Of a stretch of DNA of 64,000 nt, positions 19,899 through 40,511 are shown piece after piece. The DNA comes from Paraspadella gotoi (Eukaryota; Chaetognatha). Every line of letters begins with the position of its first letter. Position 1 is the first letter of the stretch. Where the stretch lies: assembly GCA_051294375.1 (NCBI GenBank), contig CM119267.1, forward strand, positions 11,605,553-11,669,552, given 5' to 3'. The notes under the pieces are model-generated. The model did not search any database, was not told the origin of the DNA, and was given only the letters and a program-made list of their open reading frames with translations. Made by a program: the position numbers and the translations under genes.

Positions 19899-20187
19899 TC
19901 ATGCATCAGGGGAACCGTCGGGTCTGGACGCAGATTGGCGAGTGGGAAACCATCACAATTCAGACAGCGACGATCTAAAGAGAGTCGTTCCTCGATCAGT
20001 TGGAAACGAGGAATTCGATGCGCGGCGTGCAGAAGGATCGACATCGACCATCATGGTGGATTCGACGAAGACCTGCAGAAGGGTTCCTCTCACGGATGAG
20101 GAATACGTTCAAAGTTTGAAAAAGGCGGTAGACGATATGAGAGAGATGATTGTGGAGAGAAAGTCTAAAGATGAGAGAATTTGTTAG
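19899..20187 (+). CDS. possible exon upstream of the unidentified gene
   Basis: An open segment enters after TTTTATTTTAG at 19898 in phase 2 and ends at TAG 20185-20187. It encodes a polar, probably helical sequence (VPLTDEEYVQSLKKAVDDMR, then EMIVERKSKDERI) with an acidic DSDDLKR patch. I found no good donor in the phase needed to join the exon at 20460. It may therefore be the 3' end of a separate gene, or be joined through an exon I missed. Confidence 0.33.
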
Positions 20188-20459
20188 AATTAGAAGAATC
20201 AACGAAAAAATTATCAGAGAGAGAGAGAGTGGAGAGAGAGAGAGAGTAAGAATGGAAAAGTTGATGGAAAGAGAGAGATGGAAATGATCGCTTCTTGTAA
20301 GAGAGGATTTGGCTAAAAGTGAAATCTGAAGTCCGGCAGAAGATAAAGTTGAGTGTGTAAAACTACCCATGACTGGGTAATGGGTGACGTAATGGACAAG
20401 ACGATGAGTGATATTCTGGAGAATCTTGATATGATATGTCTGTTGTTTTTTCTCAACAG

Positions 20460-21570
20460 GATCGTCCTCGATCGCCCATTACGGGACGTCAACGGCGCCG
20501 TCGTCTCTTCAAGGAACAGCATCGTCATCAATCGACCACGACGACTTCGTCGACATCCATTGCATCGGGAGACGTTGCTCTTTCCATCGGCATTTGGCCC
20601 GATCCCGCCCGTGACTTCTGTTTCCTTTTTCCTACCCAAACCTTCTCCTACATCTCGTTTTTTTCCGTCCTCCAATTTTCCATCTCTCCCCACTTTCCCG
20701 TCTATTTTCCCTTTACCCGCCTACTCTCTGCCCGTTCCCCTCCCGTGCCGTGCGTTCCTGGCATCGTCTGCGGCGCCAGCGCCGCCGGGGTCATCGATCA
20801 GCTTGCGACGGAGCTTCGGTCGCAAATCGATTGAAGCAGATCAAAGACGAAGCCTGAAAAAAACAACGGACGACGCGTTTGCTTTCCTGCAGAAAGAGTC
20901 CATCATCCGCAAGAAATATGGCATGTTTTTTCCCAGTGAGTCTTTGCGACGAAAGTCGCAATTGTTGTTGCCCATTCTGATGATAACCTTAGACCTATTA
21001 TGCAACATTTTATCTCTCACACCCGTATACTCTGTGCACGAATATTTTTTGTCACTGAGAGGTCACCTATTCCCTAATTTTTCAAAAATAGTTGTCTTAG
21101 TAAATATCAAACGATGAAACAATCTAAAGACGAAACGGTATGCAATTTATTTACGTTTTTCTTATGTAATGAAAGCTTTGGGCGGGACGAAAACCAATTT
21201 GTTTGCACTTATTTGTAAACTGAAAGATAAAAATGTTGCTCGCGTCGTAGAAGATGCTTATCATCCGGGTGGAAGAGACTTATCTGAATGTGGCAGGCAC
21301 GCCGATAGCCTTGAAACCAATCGCGCCGCGAAAGGCGCGACCGTCAATTGCATCGATTTGCCATCGTCGGAGCAGATGGACGTTTCCACCATCGAAGTTG
21401 GGACGCAGGCGGCAAAGCAGCGTTCAGGGGCGGCCGTCTGGCGTGTATGGCGGACGTGGCGGACGAGGACGTTGGTCGGCGAATCGTGCGATGACTCAAA
21501 GTGCGAACCGGACGTTTTCTCGTTAAGTCTCTATGAGCTTCCTCCTCCACGTCGTTGTTACAATGTCTGA
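20460..21570 (+). CDS. unidentified spliced gene, three 3' exons
   Basis: Exons are 20460-20610, 20802-20935 and 21251-21570 (TGA at the end). Entry phases are 1, 2 and 1, each matching the previous donor. The first intron (191 bp) is almost pure pyrimidine and ends GATCAG. The second has a consensus donor GTGAGT and ends GTCGTAG. The product is Ser/Thr-rich first (SSSIAHYGTSTAPSSLQG, then DHDDFVDIHCIG). The middle is basic and possibly helical (LKKTTDDAFAFLQKESIIRKKYG), and the C-terminus has six Cys. I do not recognise the family. A long frame without stops (20353-20935) also runs through the pyrimidine-rich intron and is the main alternative. Confidence 0.4.
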
Positions 21571-21761
21571 AAGTGCATGAAAATTTGGATCAATGTAAAG
21601 GAAAACCGTGTTTATTTGCGGAGAGTCGGGCCAGCATTTCTCATCAGCTGTCCCAAAGCACCCAAGAGTAAATCCGAATTTGAGAGTGTAATGAAGGACG
21701 CAAAAGGGAGAAGAATGCATGATGGGGCGCGTCGAAATCTCGTCAGACGCATCAGTCATAG

Positions 21762-21950
21762 ATGTCGACTGCGCCGTCAACCGCGTCTTTGGATTCTACA
21801 AAACATGGAAATGAATTTTCGGAAACGGTTATTGATAAACAAACTGATTCAAATTTTACGGCACATTTTCGTCACCGTCATCAATTTTCAACTGATTTTT
21901 CGTCAAATTTTTTTGCAAAAAGCATCAACTTCTTGCAGCCGCTACACCAT
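21762..21950 (+). CDS. possible partial coding segment cut by a gap
   Basis: An ATG-initiated frame (MSTAPSTASLDSTKHGNEF...) stays open for 63 codons to the 25-N gap at 21951. It is Ser/Thr/His-rich with no repeat character. The ATG directly follows GTCATAG, which could be a splice acceptor instead of leader. The sequence after the gap is a second copy of DNA found 3 kb upstream, so the real continuation may be missing. Confidence 0.28.
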
Positions 21951-21979
21951 NNNNNNNNNNNNNNNNNNNNNNNNNCAAT

Positions 21980-22286
21980 GGGCAAGAGAGACTCAGGCAT
22001 GACTTTCTTTTTCTTCAACGTTGGAATCCCGCATGTTATGTTTGATTTTAGCCTCACTTTCGACGTCGTTGTTGTTAACAGTTATTACATAATTAAAGAG
22101 GGCCTTGAACGTTTGAGAAAAAATAATACATTCTCTTTGTTGTTGATTAAGTACGTCACATTTTGGTTGTTTCATACATAATTCACAAAAAAAAATAGAT
22201 ACAAAAGTGAAACAAGACGTAGTTTAACAAAACCTCACCCACAAAGAAAAAAAATCCTAATCTTTTCATACTCTGGAGAAAGGGTG

Positions 22287-22295
<9 letters not shown>
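21980..22295 (+). repeat. 0.3-kb direct duplication, copy 2
   Basis: It begins almost at the end of the 25-N gap (21951-21975). The sequence after it is a longer GA-rich tract than after copy 1. This looks like two overlapping contigs placed side by side. Confidence 0.85.
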
Positions 22296-25579
<3,284 letters not shown>

Positions 25580-25751
25580 NNNNNNNNNNNNNNNNNNNNN
25601 NNNNNNNNNNNNNNNNNNNNNNNNNNNNNNNNNNNNNNNNNNNNNNNNNNNNNNNNNNNNNNNNNNNNNNNNNNNNNNNNNNNNNNNNNNNNNNNNNNNN
25701 NNNNNNNNNNNNNNNNNNNNNNNNNNNNNNNNNNNNNNNNNNNNNNNNNNN

Positions 25752-25846
25752 AGACGCGCCGCGCCGGAAACGTTTTTCGCCCAATACTCGCGGTTTCTAT
25801 GGAGACGCCGCCGTCAGTTTATCGGTGGGCGTGGCTTTTCCTAAAC
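25752..25846 (+). CDS. possible exon fragment isolated between two gaps
   Basis: Only 95 bp lie between N runs 25580-25751 and 25847-26020. One frame is open throughout (RKRFSPNTRGFYGDAAVSLS, then VGVAFPK) and has a natural amino-acid mix. It may belong with the exons at 26502 and 27282, but no splice site is visible. Confidence 0.22.
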
Positions 25847-26501
25847 NNNNNNNNNNNNNNNNNNNNNNNNNNNNNNNNNNNNNNNNNNNNNNNNNNNNNN
25901 NNNNNNNNNNNNNNNNNNNNNNNNNNNNNNNNNNNNNNNNNNNNNNNNNNNNNNNNNNNNNNNNNNNNNNNNNNNNNNNNNNNNNNNNNNNNNNNNNNNN
26001 NNNNNNNNNNNNNNNNNNNNCAATGTTTTCTCAATATCCCTAAATCAAGGTTAATTTCCCAGTCCGTTGTAAGAGGGAAGAGGCCTGTTTGGCGCCTGAT
26101 CAGAAAGAAGGAAAAATAGAAAATAAAGAAAGAAAGGGAGATAGAAAGAAAGACCGAGTAGAAGTGAGGAGCGTGGATGATAGAAAGAAGTTTGGAAAGT
26201 GACGTCATTATCTTGGAAAGATTTTGGAAAAAAAGAATGAGGAAAAACACAGAAAAGAAATTTTAAAAAAATAGGAAAGAATTTTAACGCAACGATAAAC
26301 ACAAGAAATCGCGTTTTACGAAAACGCATGTGTTAAATCGAAACCTTCAATTAGGAATAAACATACATATCTCAGACATTTTAAATAGTTTTTGTCATGC
26401 CTGACGTTCTCTACCCTAACCATACCTCCCTCTTTTCCCATAATCTTATCCTCTAACCAAACTTCCCCACGTCCCCCGACTTCGTCCCCGGGTTTTTCCA
26501 G

Positions 26502-27098
26502 GGGTCGCGATTTTTCTTCCTTTGTGTTGGCGAATTCCAAATATGGAGATGAAGCGGAGCCATTTTCGGGGGTCGCGTCGCGGTTTCGCGCCGTAAGTGG
26601 CCGAGTGGGGGAGGGGCAGAGGGGGTGGTAAGGGGGGGAGGGCCTTGAATGGGAAGTATGAGAATAAAAAGAAAAATAAAGAAAAAATTGGGGTCGCGAG
26701 AGGGAAGAAAAATGGAAAAGTGGAACAGTAAAGAAATGGGGAGAGTCTTTTGGGGAGTAAATTGGAGGAAAAGAGTAGGAAGGAAAGAAGGTAGAAAATT
26801 TAATTAGGATGAGAGGGAAAAAGAAGAAAGAGTGTAGGAAGAGGGAGAGGAGAGGAGAGAGAGGATGGAGAGAGGAGGAGGGAGGATGAGAGAGGAGAGA
26901 GGAGAGAAGAGGAGGTCGGAAGGGGGAAGACAAAATGTCTGGTTTTTCGCCATTTTTTGCGGGGGAGGGAAGTGGCGGAAAGCGTGAGTGAAAGCGAAGG
27001 GCTAAAGGTGGTAAAGTGGGGAAGTTGAGGCGTGAGGAAGAAACTTAATTGTTAATCTTTTTTATTGGCGTGCTATCGTTGTGAGAGAGAGAGGAGGG

Positions 27099-27135
<37 letters not shown>

Positions 27136-27342
27136 GATGAGGAGAGCGAGAGAGAGAGAGAGAGATAAGTGGAATTTTTCGAGGAGAGAGAAAAGGTTGA
27201 GGCGTCGAAGGGCGAATGCTTTCGTCGTTCGTTGCTAAGAGATTGATTCGAGGAGAAAACTGGGTCATTCTCTTAACTCAGCCTTTAAAGGCAGCCGTCT
27301 CCAGGGAGCTGCCCCGGGCCATAGACCAAGAGGCATTCTCAG
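26502..27342 (+). CDS. two candidate exons of an unidentified gene
   Basis: Exon 26502-26592 (91 nt) has acceptor GTTTTTCCAG and consensus donor GTAAGT, and reads GRDFSSFVLANSKYGDEAEP plus FSGVASRFRA, entered in phase 2 and left in phase 0. Exon 27282-27342 (61 nt) follows TCTTAACTCAG, reads PLKAAVSRELPRAIDQEAFS, enters in phase 0 and ends at donor GTACGAG in phase 1. The phases match, and the 689-bp intron between is purine-rich. Both exons are short, so chance splice words remain possible. Confidence 0.33.
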
Positions 27343-28832
27343 GTACGAGTATTCATCTCAAGGCATCTCGCTCAAGGTACATTCACTTCAAAAGTCCTCT
27401 CCCTAAAAGCATTCCCACATAGTATATCTCAATGAATTCCATAAAGCATTCTCATCATGTCATTCACTCTAATTCAAATCTTTCCATGTACTGACTCTCT
27501 CATTAAAAAAAAACACAAGACGCCATCTTTTGATGACGTAAGAATTTCCAGACACGATCTGTAACAGATGGAATCTCAAGAAAGAAATTTTTCATATATC
27601 TTATCTTGAGCGCATTTCACACTTTTCAGACTTGATCTATAGCAGACTTTCTCGCGAAGCATGATTCTCGGCTTCCTCCGCCACGCCCCTCCTTCCCCCC
27701 CCCCCACGACTCACCCCCCCCTTCAAAAAAAATAGAAGAAAAAAAGAATCACGTGATTTCGCCGAAAAGATGAAAGGCAGAAGATTTCTGTCGTCGCTTC
27801 TGTCGTCTTCGGCTTCTTCGTTTTCGTCCTCGTCGTCGTCGTCTTCGTCTTCGTCTTCGTCTTCGTCTTCGTCGTCGTCTTCGTCTTCGTCTTCGTCTTC
27901 GTCTTCGTCTTCGTCTTCTTCGTCGTCGTCTTATCGGCATTTTCTTTTTTGGTTTTTGTCGTTCTCGGGGTTCTAAGCTATTTTGTTGGTTTCCGCGTTG
28001 GAGTTGTCTCTCTGATCACCTTTATATGGTGATTGCTTACATTTTTTTTCAAGTCACAACCGATGGGCGATTTTTTTTATCTTTTCGTCGCAGCTTCTCC
28101 TTTTCGCCCTTTTGAGATTCATCGTCGCCATTTTGTTTCGTGTTTCCATCTTTACTAATTCCACCGTCGTCGCCTTTGTTGTCACCGGCTTTGTCTTTCT
28201 CGTCTTTCTCAGCGTCGTCTTCGTCGTCGTCTCTACTGTAAACCTCAAGAATTGGATCGCCGCCCTTCGCCGCCCTGGGAAACGGGTTTTTGCCGGAGGC
28301 GGCGCTCGAGAGTGCGAATAGTGCGTGCGAGCGAAGAAAGCGTGCGACCGAAGAAAGCGTGCGTGCGAGCGAAGAAAGCACATTTTCTTCGCACGCGAAA
28401 CTGTGAAATCTGTTTGTTTTTTTGGAGACATTTCGTAACGAAATGTTTAATATGTATTTAATGTGAGTTTTACATATTATAGATTATGAAAAAAATTCCT
28501 CGTGAGAGTATTCAATATTCATAAATCGCCTCGCAGGTAAACTTCAGACTCACTGTTTCTTCACGATTCGTAGTCACACTCGAATAAGAGTCTCACGTCT
28601 CCAGTCGAGACGCGACGACGCCGCGTTCTTGAAGACGACGGGAATATCTTATGACGACGTGAAAGACGACGACGACGACGACGACGACGGGTGACAAATG
28701 AAGAGAACGAAGGAAAACGCGAAATATATTTCGAGATGCGCGAATTTTTTTTTTTTTTTTTTTTTGAATGACTCATGTCGCATTCCGTCGTCGTAGACGT
28801 CGTTGTTGTTGTCTTCATAGTCGTCTTGCTTG

Positions 28833-28864
<32 letters not shown>

Positions 28865-29015
28865 GTTGTCGTTCAGCAAAGTTGTCTTTGCCATCGTCGT
28901 CGGTTATCGTCTTTTGGAGCAAATTGAAAAAATGCTAAAAAAAAGACAGGCCCGCGCGATTAGTTCAAAAGCGCTTTTTGAAAAATCCTTCCATACATCT
29001 GCCTTTTTTTTTTTC

Positions 29016-29111
<96 letters not shown>

Positions 29112-29611
29112 TCCTTACCACCAGCCATGCCTAAATGCGAAAAAAAAAAAAAAAATAGAAAAAAGAATTTGAAGAGAAACAAAAGCGACGGGGAATACGA
29201 AAGATGATGACGACGACGACGACAACGAAGCCAACGACGACGACGACGACGACTGGGAAGAAAAAGAGAAAATGAAGGAACCACGGGGTCAAACGGCGCG
29301 AGTAGCCGGGAGAGAAAAGAGAGAAAAAAATCAGGAAGGAGAGAAAGCGGGAAGGAAAGAAAAAAATATAAAGAAAAACAGATCGCAGAAAAAAAGGCAA
29401 AGAGAAGGAAGGATATAAAATTAGTGGAAAAAAAAGGCTCATGAAAAGAGACAGACTAGAGAGGAGAGAGAGAGAATGGTGACGAGAGAGAGAGAGAGAG
29501 GGAGAGAGAGAGGAGGAAAAAAAAGACAGAGGGAAGCCATCTAGTCGACCGCACTGACTGCAATCAATCCTTCGCTCCCAAAAAATAGATTTCCCCAAAA
29601 CCTTCTTTTCT

Positions 29612-29671
<60 letters not shown>

Positions 29672-30428
29672 TCTCTCTCTCTCTCTCTCTCTCTCTCGCC
29701 ATTTTTTTTTTTTCCCGCTTATTTCGTTTCTCATTTTCTACCTCTCTCCACCGAATTNNNNNNNNNNNNNNNNNNNNNNNNNNNNNNNNNNNNNNNNNNN
29801 NNNNNNNNNNNNNNNNNNNNNNNNNNNNNNNNNNNNNNNNNNNNNNNNNNNNNNNNNNNNNNNNNNNNNNNNNNNNNNNNNNNNNNNNNNNNNNNNNNNN
29901 NNNNNNNNNNNNNNNNNNNNNNNNNNNNNNNNNNNNNNNNNNNNNNNNNNNNNNNNNNNNNNNNNNNNNNNNNNNNNNNNNNNNNNNNNNNNNNNNNNNN
30001 NNNNNNNNNNNNNNNNNNNNNNNNNNNNNNNNNNNNNNNNNNNNNNNNNNNNNNNNNNNNNNNNNNNNNNNNNNNNNNNNNNNNNNNNNNNNNNNNNNNN
30101 NNNNNNNNNNNNNNNNNNNNNNNNNNNNNNNNNNNNNNNNNNNNNNNNNNNNNNNNNNNNNNNNNNNNNNNNNNNNNNNNNNNNNNNNNNNNNNNNNNNN
30201 NNNNNNNNNNNNNNNNNNNNNNNNNNNNNNNNNNNNNNNNNNNNNNNNNNNNNNNNNNNNNNNNNNNNNNNNNNNNNNNNNNNNNNNNNNNNNNNNNNNN
30301 NNNNNNNNNNNNNNNNNNNNNNNNNNNNNNNNNNNNNNNNNNNNNNNNNNNNNNNNNNNNNNNNNNNNNNNNNNNNNNNNNNNNNNNNNNNNNNNNNNNN
30401 NNNNNNNNNNNNNNNNNNNNNNNNNNNN
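27343..30428. repeat. trinucleotide-repeat-rich stretch and 671-N gap
   Basis: (GTCTTC/CGT)n at 27789-27931, a tandem of CGTGCGAGCGAAGAAAG-like units at about 28318-28400, (GAC)n at 28664-28689, (CGT)n at 28826-28872, GA tract 29019-29109, CT tract 29610-29697, then N 29758-30428. The only frame I support is the acidic one on - at 28049-28381. Confidence 0.65.
28049..28381 (-). CDS. charged, acidic C-terminal exon, unidentified
   Basis: On -, a frame runs from about 28381 to TGA at 28049-28051. From about 28300 it reads SGKNPFPRAAKGGDPILEVY, then about 75 highly charged residues of alternating D/E and K (RDDDEDDAEKDEKDK...), ending KKNRPSVVT. Codons in the charged part are mixed (GAC, GAT, GAA, GAG, AAA, AAG), unlike a simple microsatellite translation. 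The first part (28310-28381) overlaps a CGTGCGAGCGAAGAAAG tandem repeat and is probably not coding; CTCGAG at about 28307 could be an acceptor. Confidence 0.38.
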   Translation of the reverse strand: MLSSLARTLSSVARFLRSHALFALSSAASGKNPFPRAAKGGDPILEVYSRDDDEDDAEKDEKDKAGDNKGDDGGISKDGNTKQNGDDESQKGEKEKLRRKDKKNRPSVVT

Positions 30429-30477
30429 GCCACCTTCTTCTTCTCTTACCACTCTATTCTGTCCACCCGCTCCCCCA

Positions 30478-30519
<42 letters not shown>

Positions 30520-31054
30520 CCAACTTCCGCCTCCAATTAGCGCCGAAAGAGAAAGACATACGAGGCCCCGGGGAAGCATCATGGGTCATTTTCGAGTCGA
30601 AAAAAATCTGGAGGGGAAATGGAAGGAAGGGAAGAAGTGGATGATGAAACGAAGAGAAGAGACGTAAAAGAAAGGGAATTAAAAGAAAAAGAAAAAAGAA
30701 AGGAAAAATGGTGAAGAGAAGTAGAGGAATGGTGAGGATTAAGGAGAGAAAGGAAAGGGAATGGGAGAGAGGAAAAGGTTCGCCAAATGAGAAAGATGTT
30801 TAAGGAAAAGAAAAGTAAAAATAGGAAACAGGGAACTGTGAGAACATGAAAGATAAGGGAGAAATAAAGGAAGGGAAGAAAAAAACGGGGGAAAAAAAGG
30901 GAAAGGATGGGAAGGAGAAAATGGGAAAAAACGGGGACGAAGGAAAAAAAGGGAGAGCGATACTCGAAGGAAATTGGTACAACTTGAAATGCCGCTTGTG
31001 AGTAACAACTTTAAAAAAAAGAAAAAAAGAAAAGAATGTGAACGGAAGAAGGTA

Positions 31055-31097
<43 letters not shown>

Positions 31098-31831
31098 CTA
31101 AAATATCTAAAATATCTAAAATATCTAAAATCTAATATCTAAACTAATATCAGTTAAATGGAGGACAACATGAAAACGCGAGAATGAAAAATTAGGTGAG
31201 GATAAAAAAAAAACAAGCCTGAGAAGGACAAAACAAAAACAGTGAAACAAAAACAAACAAACAAAAGCATAAGGCTTTTTGAGGGTATTTTGCTATCTTC
31301 TCACGATTAGATTTTGACTATTTAAATAACTTATTTTCTTAACCTGTATAATTTATAACAATTTAATTTATTCGAAACCCTGCAGACTGTTCCTATGACA
31401 AAATTAACTACATATTTCATTGTTATAGTGTAATTTGTTTACATATTTTGTCGCCAAGATTCAAAAAATTATAAGAAAAAAGAGTATTCAAAGAACAACT
31501 GTTTCTCTTCCCACTAATGTACGAACGATTAGTCTGACCACGACGCGCATCTGGTCTGAGAAAATGAGGCGAAACAGCGAGCGAGAGACAGAGAGGCTAC
31601 CTCCTTTCCTGTCAAACTCGTTTTTCCTTCCCAAGTTTCCGGTTTTGCCGTTCGCTTTGACCGCGAATGGCTTGACGATGACGACGACGATGACGACGAT
31701 GACGACGACGACGTCGACGACGACGACGATGACGACCGCTTGATTGGTTGTCATCGACGCTTCACTAAACGGAAAACGCATTAAAGGGTCTCTCGGTGTA
31801 CCGTTCCTATTTTTTTCCGTGCGTCTTTCCC

Positions 31832-31950
<119 letters not shown>

Positions 31951-32610
31951 CTCAACTTTTTTTTCGGCGAACAGAGGGCAGACGAGAGGCTAAAAAATAG
32001 ACACGTAGCTCTCGTAAACTGCTTATCTCTTTTCCTCCTTTGACAATCCGTCCCCCTTCTTTTTCTTTTTCCTCCCTCTCCATCCACAATCACCATCACC
32101 CACCATCACCCACCATCAACCACCATCACCCACTCAATCCATCACCCACTATTCCGAAATCCTAATGACTAACCCTCATCCTTAACCGAATCTCTAACAT
32201 AATCTCTAAAGTCTAAACTAAACCTTAACATTATCAATAAGCCTCATCCCAAACGTATTACATACATCCATTTCTTCTCACGTATTTTTTAAACCTATTT
32301 AAACCTGTTTAAACCTATTGAAATTTACGTAAATGAGCCGATTTTGGCAAATATGACCGAAAACTGAATGACGCCTCATTTTCAGAGACCTTACCTTTAT
32401 TAACTTACCTAACTCATGAGAATAAATAAAAAAGACGAAAGCCCCGCGTCTCAAATTCGGAACCCGAGCGAGGTCTTAATTTCTCCCTTTCTCGATAACG
32501 ATCCTTCGCCAAAAAAAAAGGATCGGCGTCAATATTTGCAGCGCTAATGGGCGCCGTCGATGAGATGACCGGAAGTCCGCCCGGGGAAGACGCGTCTTAT
32601 CTCCAGAGAG

Positions 32611-32665
<55 letters not shown>

Positions 32666-32721
32666 TCGTTTCGGTGAAGGAAAAGCCAAATCTTATCGGA
32701 AAAAAATCTATCGACGAACCC

Positions 32722-32763
<42 letters not shown>

Positions 32764-33625
32764 CAAGAGGATCCATTAGCAAGAAAAACAAGTTAATTGA
32801 GGATAACCAGAGGGTGGGAGGTGAGGGAAGGACGGGAGCCGAGATAACGAGGTCGATGGACTGAGTCTTGTAATCTGGTGGGGACTGGCGTGGGGCATCG
32901 CTTAACGTTTTTATCACGTCACGACGTCGTTGTTGTCGTTATTGTCGTCGTCTTCATGTTATTACGTCAAAAAAAAAAAAAACTTGAATGTCTTCGTCCT
33001 GGTCCAGGTTGTTCACCTTCATCATCATCGTCATCATCGAGTTCGACATCATCGTCGTCGTCGTCGTCATAGATGGCGCTTTCGCCGCCGTCCGCGAGGT
33101 CATAAATCAAGAATAAAAGGCGCCGAGGGATAATGTTAATAAAAAAAACTTTAAACGAAATAAAAATTTAGTCCGTTGTTTCATTTTATGTTTATCCACT
33201 TTTGCCCATTTCTTGGTTTTAAAAATATATGTGCTTATATTTTTTTTCAATTTTTATTAGACGTTATTTAGTCTTTCCCTCTCTCTGTTTGTTTATTTAT
33301 TCACGACTCACGATCACTTGATTAATTTTCGTTTTACCTTTGATTTTGAGGTTTGGTGTTCTCATGGTCTCTTTCCTTTCCTGATTACAATTTACGCTTC
33401 TTCTTCCAAGTACTTACTTCTTTCCATACTTACTTACTTCTTTCCATATTTAATCCTTTTTTTCTTCCTCCACTCATTTCCACTTCTTTCTTCTTTTCTT
33501 CGCAGTGGATGTTTAAAAGATGACGTTTGCTTAATTGATTTTAAGTAATTTTATATCAACTGATTCAACTGTACAGTGTACATGAAGTGTATGTTAAGTA
33601 TTATAACGCATATAACGATCATACT

Positions 33626-33736
33626 TACGTATATATACGTATATATACGTATATATATACGTATATATACGTATATATACGTATATACGTATATACGTAT
33701 ATATACGTATATATACGTATATATACGTATATATAC
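33626..33736 (+). repeat. TACGTATATA array, copy 1
   Basis: About eleven units of TACGTATA/TACGTATATA, alternating 6, 8 and 10 bp. Every unit is its own reverse complement or nearly so, so the whole array can fold back. It is present in both A copies (50662-50770). Confidence 0.9.
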
Positions 33737-34143
33737 ATCAGACTAGACGAAGTAAGAAAAAAGAATGTGTAAAACCATTTTGGCCGAAAAAAACCTTTCA
33801 AACTCCAGGGAGACTTTGGTAGTTGGCTTGAGTCAACGAGGAAGAGAAGATGAGGAAAGAAGCAATAGAACTGAGAAGAAAAAAGGGTCACCTTTATCTT
33901 TGTTTCGTAAATCCTTAAAAGTTAAAACAAAAGAACTACGTAAAGTCGTGATATATCTGACATTCAAAAAGTAGAGATAGAAAAAAACGAGACGGAGTCT
34001 CGAAATTTTAGATTTGAATTATTTCCTCCCTTGCTTTTAAAGTCATGTAATAATATTTTATATATAATCAAATTTTCTGCTTATAAATCAACAATTTAAA
34101 ATTCCCCCCCCTTTTTTTTCCCCCTCTCAACTCGCCTTTCCAG

Positions 34144-34494
34144 GAACTGGAGAAGCCGCCCCTTCTCACTTCGGATTGTCTCGAGGCCCTGAAGCTCCGC
34201 ATGGGCACCGGGGGCCTGCTGGAGCGCAGCGTCGACGGCGGCGGTGGCGGCGGAGCTGGAGGAGCTGTCGGTGCTGGCGGCATGACCCTGGGACGAGTCA
34301 GACCATCCGCGGGTGAGATTCGGAGAGTTGTTTTCATTTGTTTGTTTTTGCTTTTTTATCTTTTCTCAATCAGGTTTGTCATGCTCTCACGGCAACGGGG
34401 CACACTATCCTCACACACTGCCGACTGTTCTGTCATCCGCTGATCTCATGGTGCTTGCAGACGGAACCATTCACGCCGATCACAACGACACCAG
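34144..34494 (+). CDS. copy of exons a and b of the unidentified gene (block A1)
   Basis: Exon a is 34144-34312 and exon b 34374-34494 or slightly longer, separated by a 61-bp intron (GTGAGA...TCAATCAG). The protein is the same as in the copy at 51179-51540. One extra G near 34495 changes the end of exon b: here the frame would continue to GTAATA in phase 0, or stop at a weak GTTTGA donor in phase 2. In the other copy the GTAATA donor is in phase 2 and fits the next exon. The rest of the gene lies in opposite orientation after this copy, so it is not a working locus as assembled. Confidence 0.45.
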
Positions 34495-34533
34495 GTTTGA
34501 TCAGAGGGTAATAACTTGTACCAATGTCCGGAT

Positions 34534-34623
34534 GTCGGAATGGCCGAGTGGTCTAAGGCGCTAGACTCAAGACGAGAATTCTGGTCTACCCATGTGGGCA
34601 TGGGTTCGTATCCCTTTTGTGTT
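34534..34623 (+). tRNA. degenerate tRNA-Leu(CAA)-like element, copy 1
   Basis: GTCGGAATGGCCGAGTGG (A box and D arm), anticodon stem CTAGA/TCTGG around CTCAAG with a 7-nt intron ACGAGAA, variable arm CCCA/TGGG, and T loop GGTTCGTATCC (one change from the B-box consensus). The layout matches metazoan tRNA-Leu-CAA, which has an intron. The acceptor stem has two mismatches and the T stem has one T-T, so it is probably a pseudogene or tRNA-derived relic. It starts shortly after exon b, in the following intron, on the sense strand. Confidence 0.6.
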
Positions 34624-35120
34624 TCCATATTTATTTACCTATGAATTAGTTGTCTTCTCTGACCATCACAAGAACTGTTAGAATGGCGCTGACGTCTAAC
34701 AAGTCGATCCTTACCATTTCTAACAGACTTTTTTCTTTTTTTAATACTTAAAGATGGACTTATGTATTTTTACCATCGATTTGGAACAAATGACTGAAAT
34801 TGTTTTTCTGTTGACTCAAGAGTCTGATTGACTAATCCCGTATTGCGCCAGTCTTCGATTCCCACTTCTGACACCTTTTTTGCGACTTCTTGAAAATAAA
34901 AGTGTTGTGCAATCGGGCGTCCCTGAAATTATTTTTTTTTTAAAGTAGCTTCGAGCACGACATAACAAAATTTACCTTCTCTGTCTTGGGCTTTGATTGG
35001 AGAGTTTCGTAAGTTCGTATGTATATAATGTGTGACGTCGCTAACTATAAATTTAAAAATCTGTGAACCCTTACGAGCGCAACGTTGGACGGGGAGAAAA
35101 ACAAAAGACGTGCGCTGAGA

Positions 35121-40511
<5,391 letters not shown>

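Noticed and set aside
27749-27976. Poly-Ser and poly-Arg frames over (GTCTTC)n
   Set aside because: The trinucleotide repeat is open in several frames on both strands, and the flanks show no splice site or conserved part.
28318-28400. CRISPR-like array
   Set aside because: Units are contiguous with no unique spacers, and the genome is eukaryotic.
32990-33112. Acidic frame on - (LADGGESAIYDDDDDDD...) and hydrophobic frame on + over the same bases
   Set aside because: Both follow from the CGT/CAT repeat; neither has convincing splice sites on both sides.
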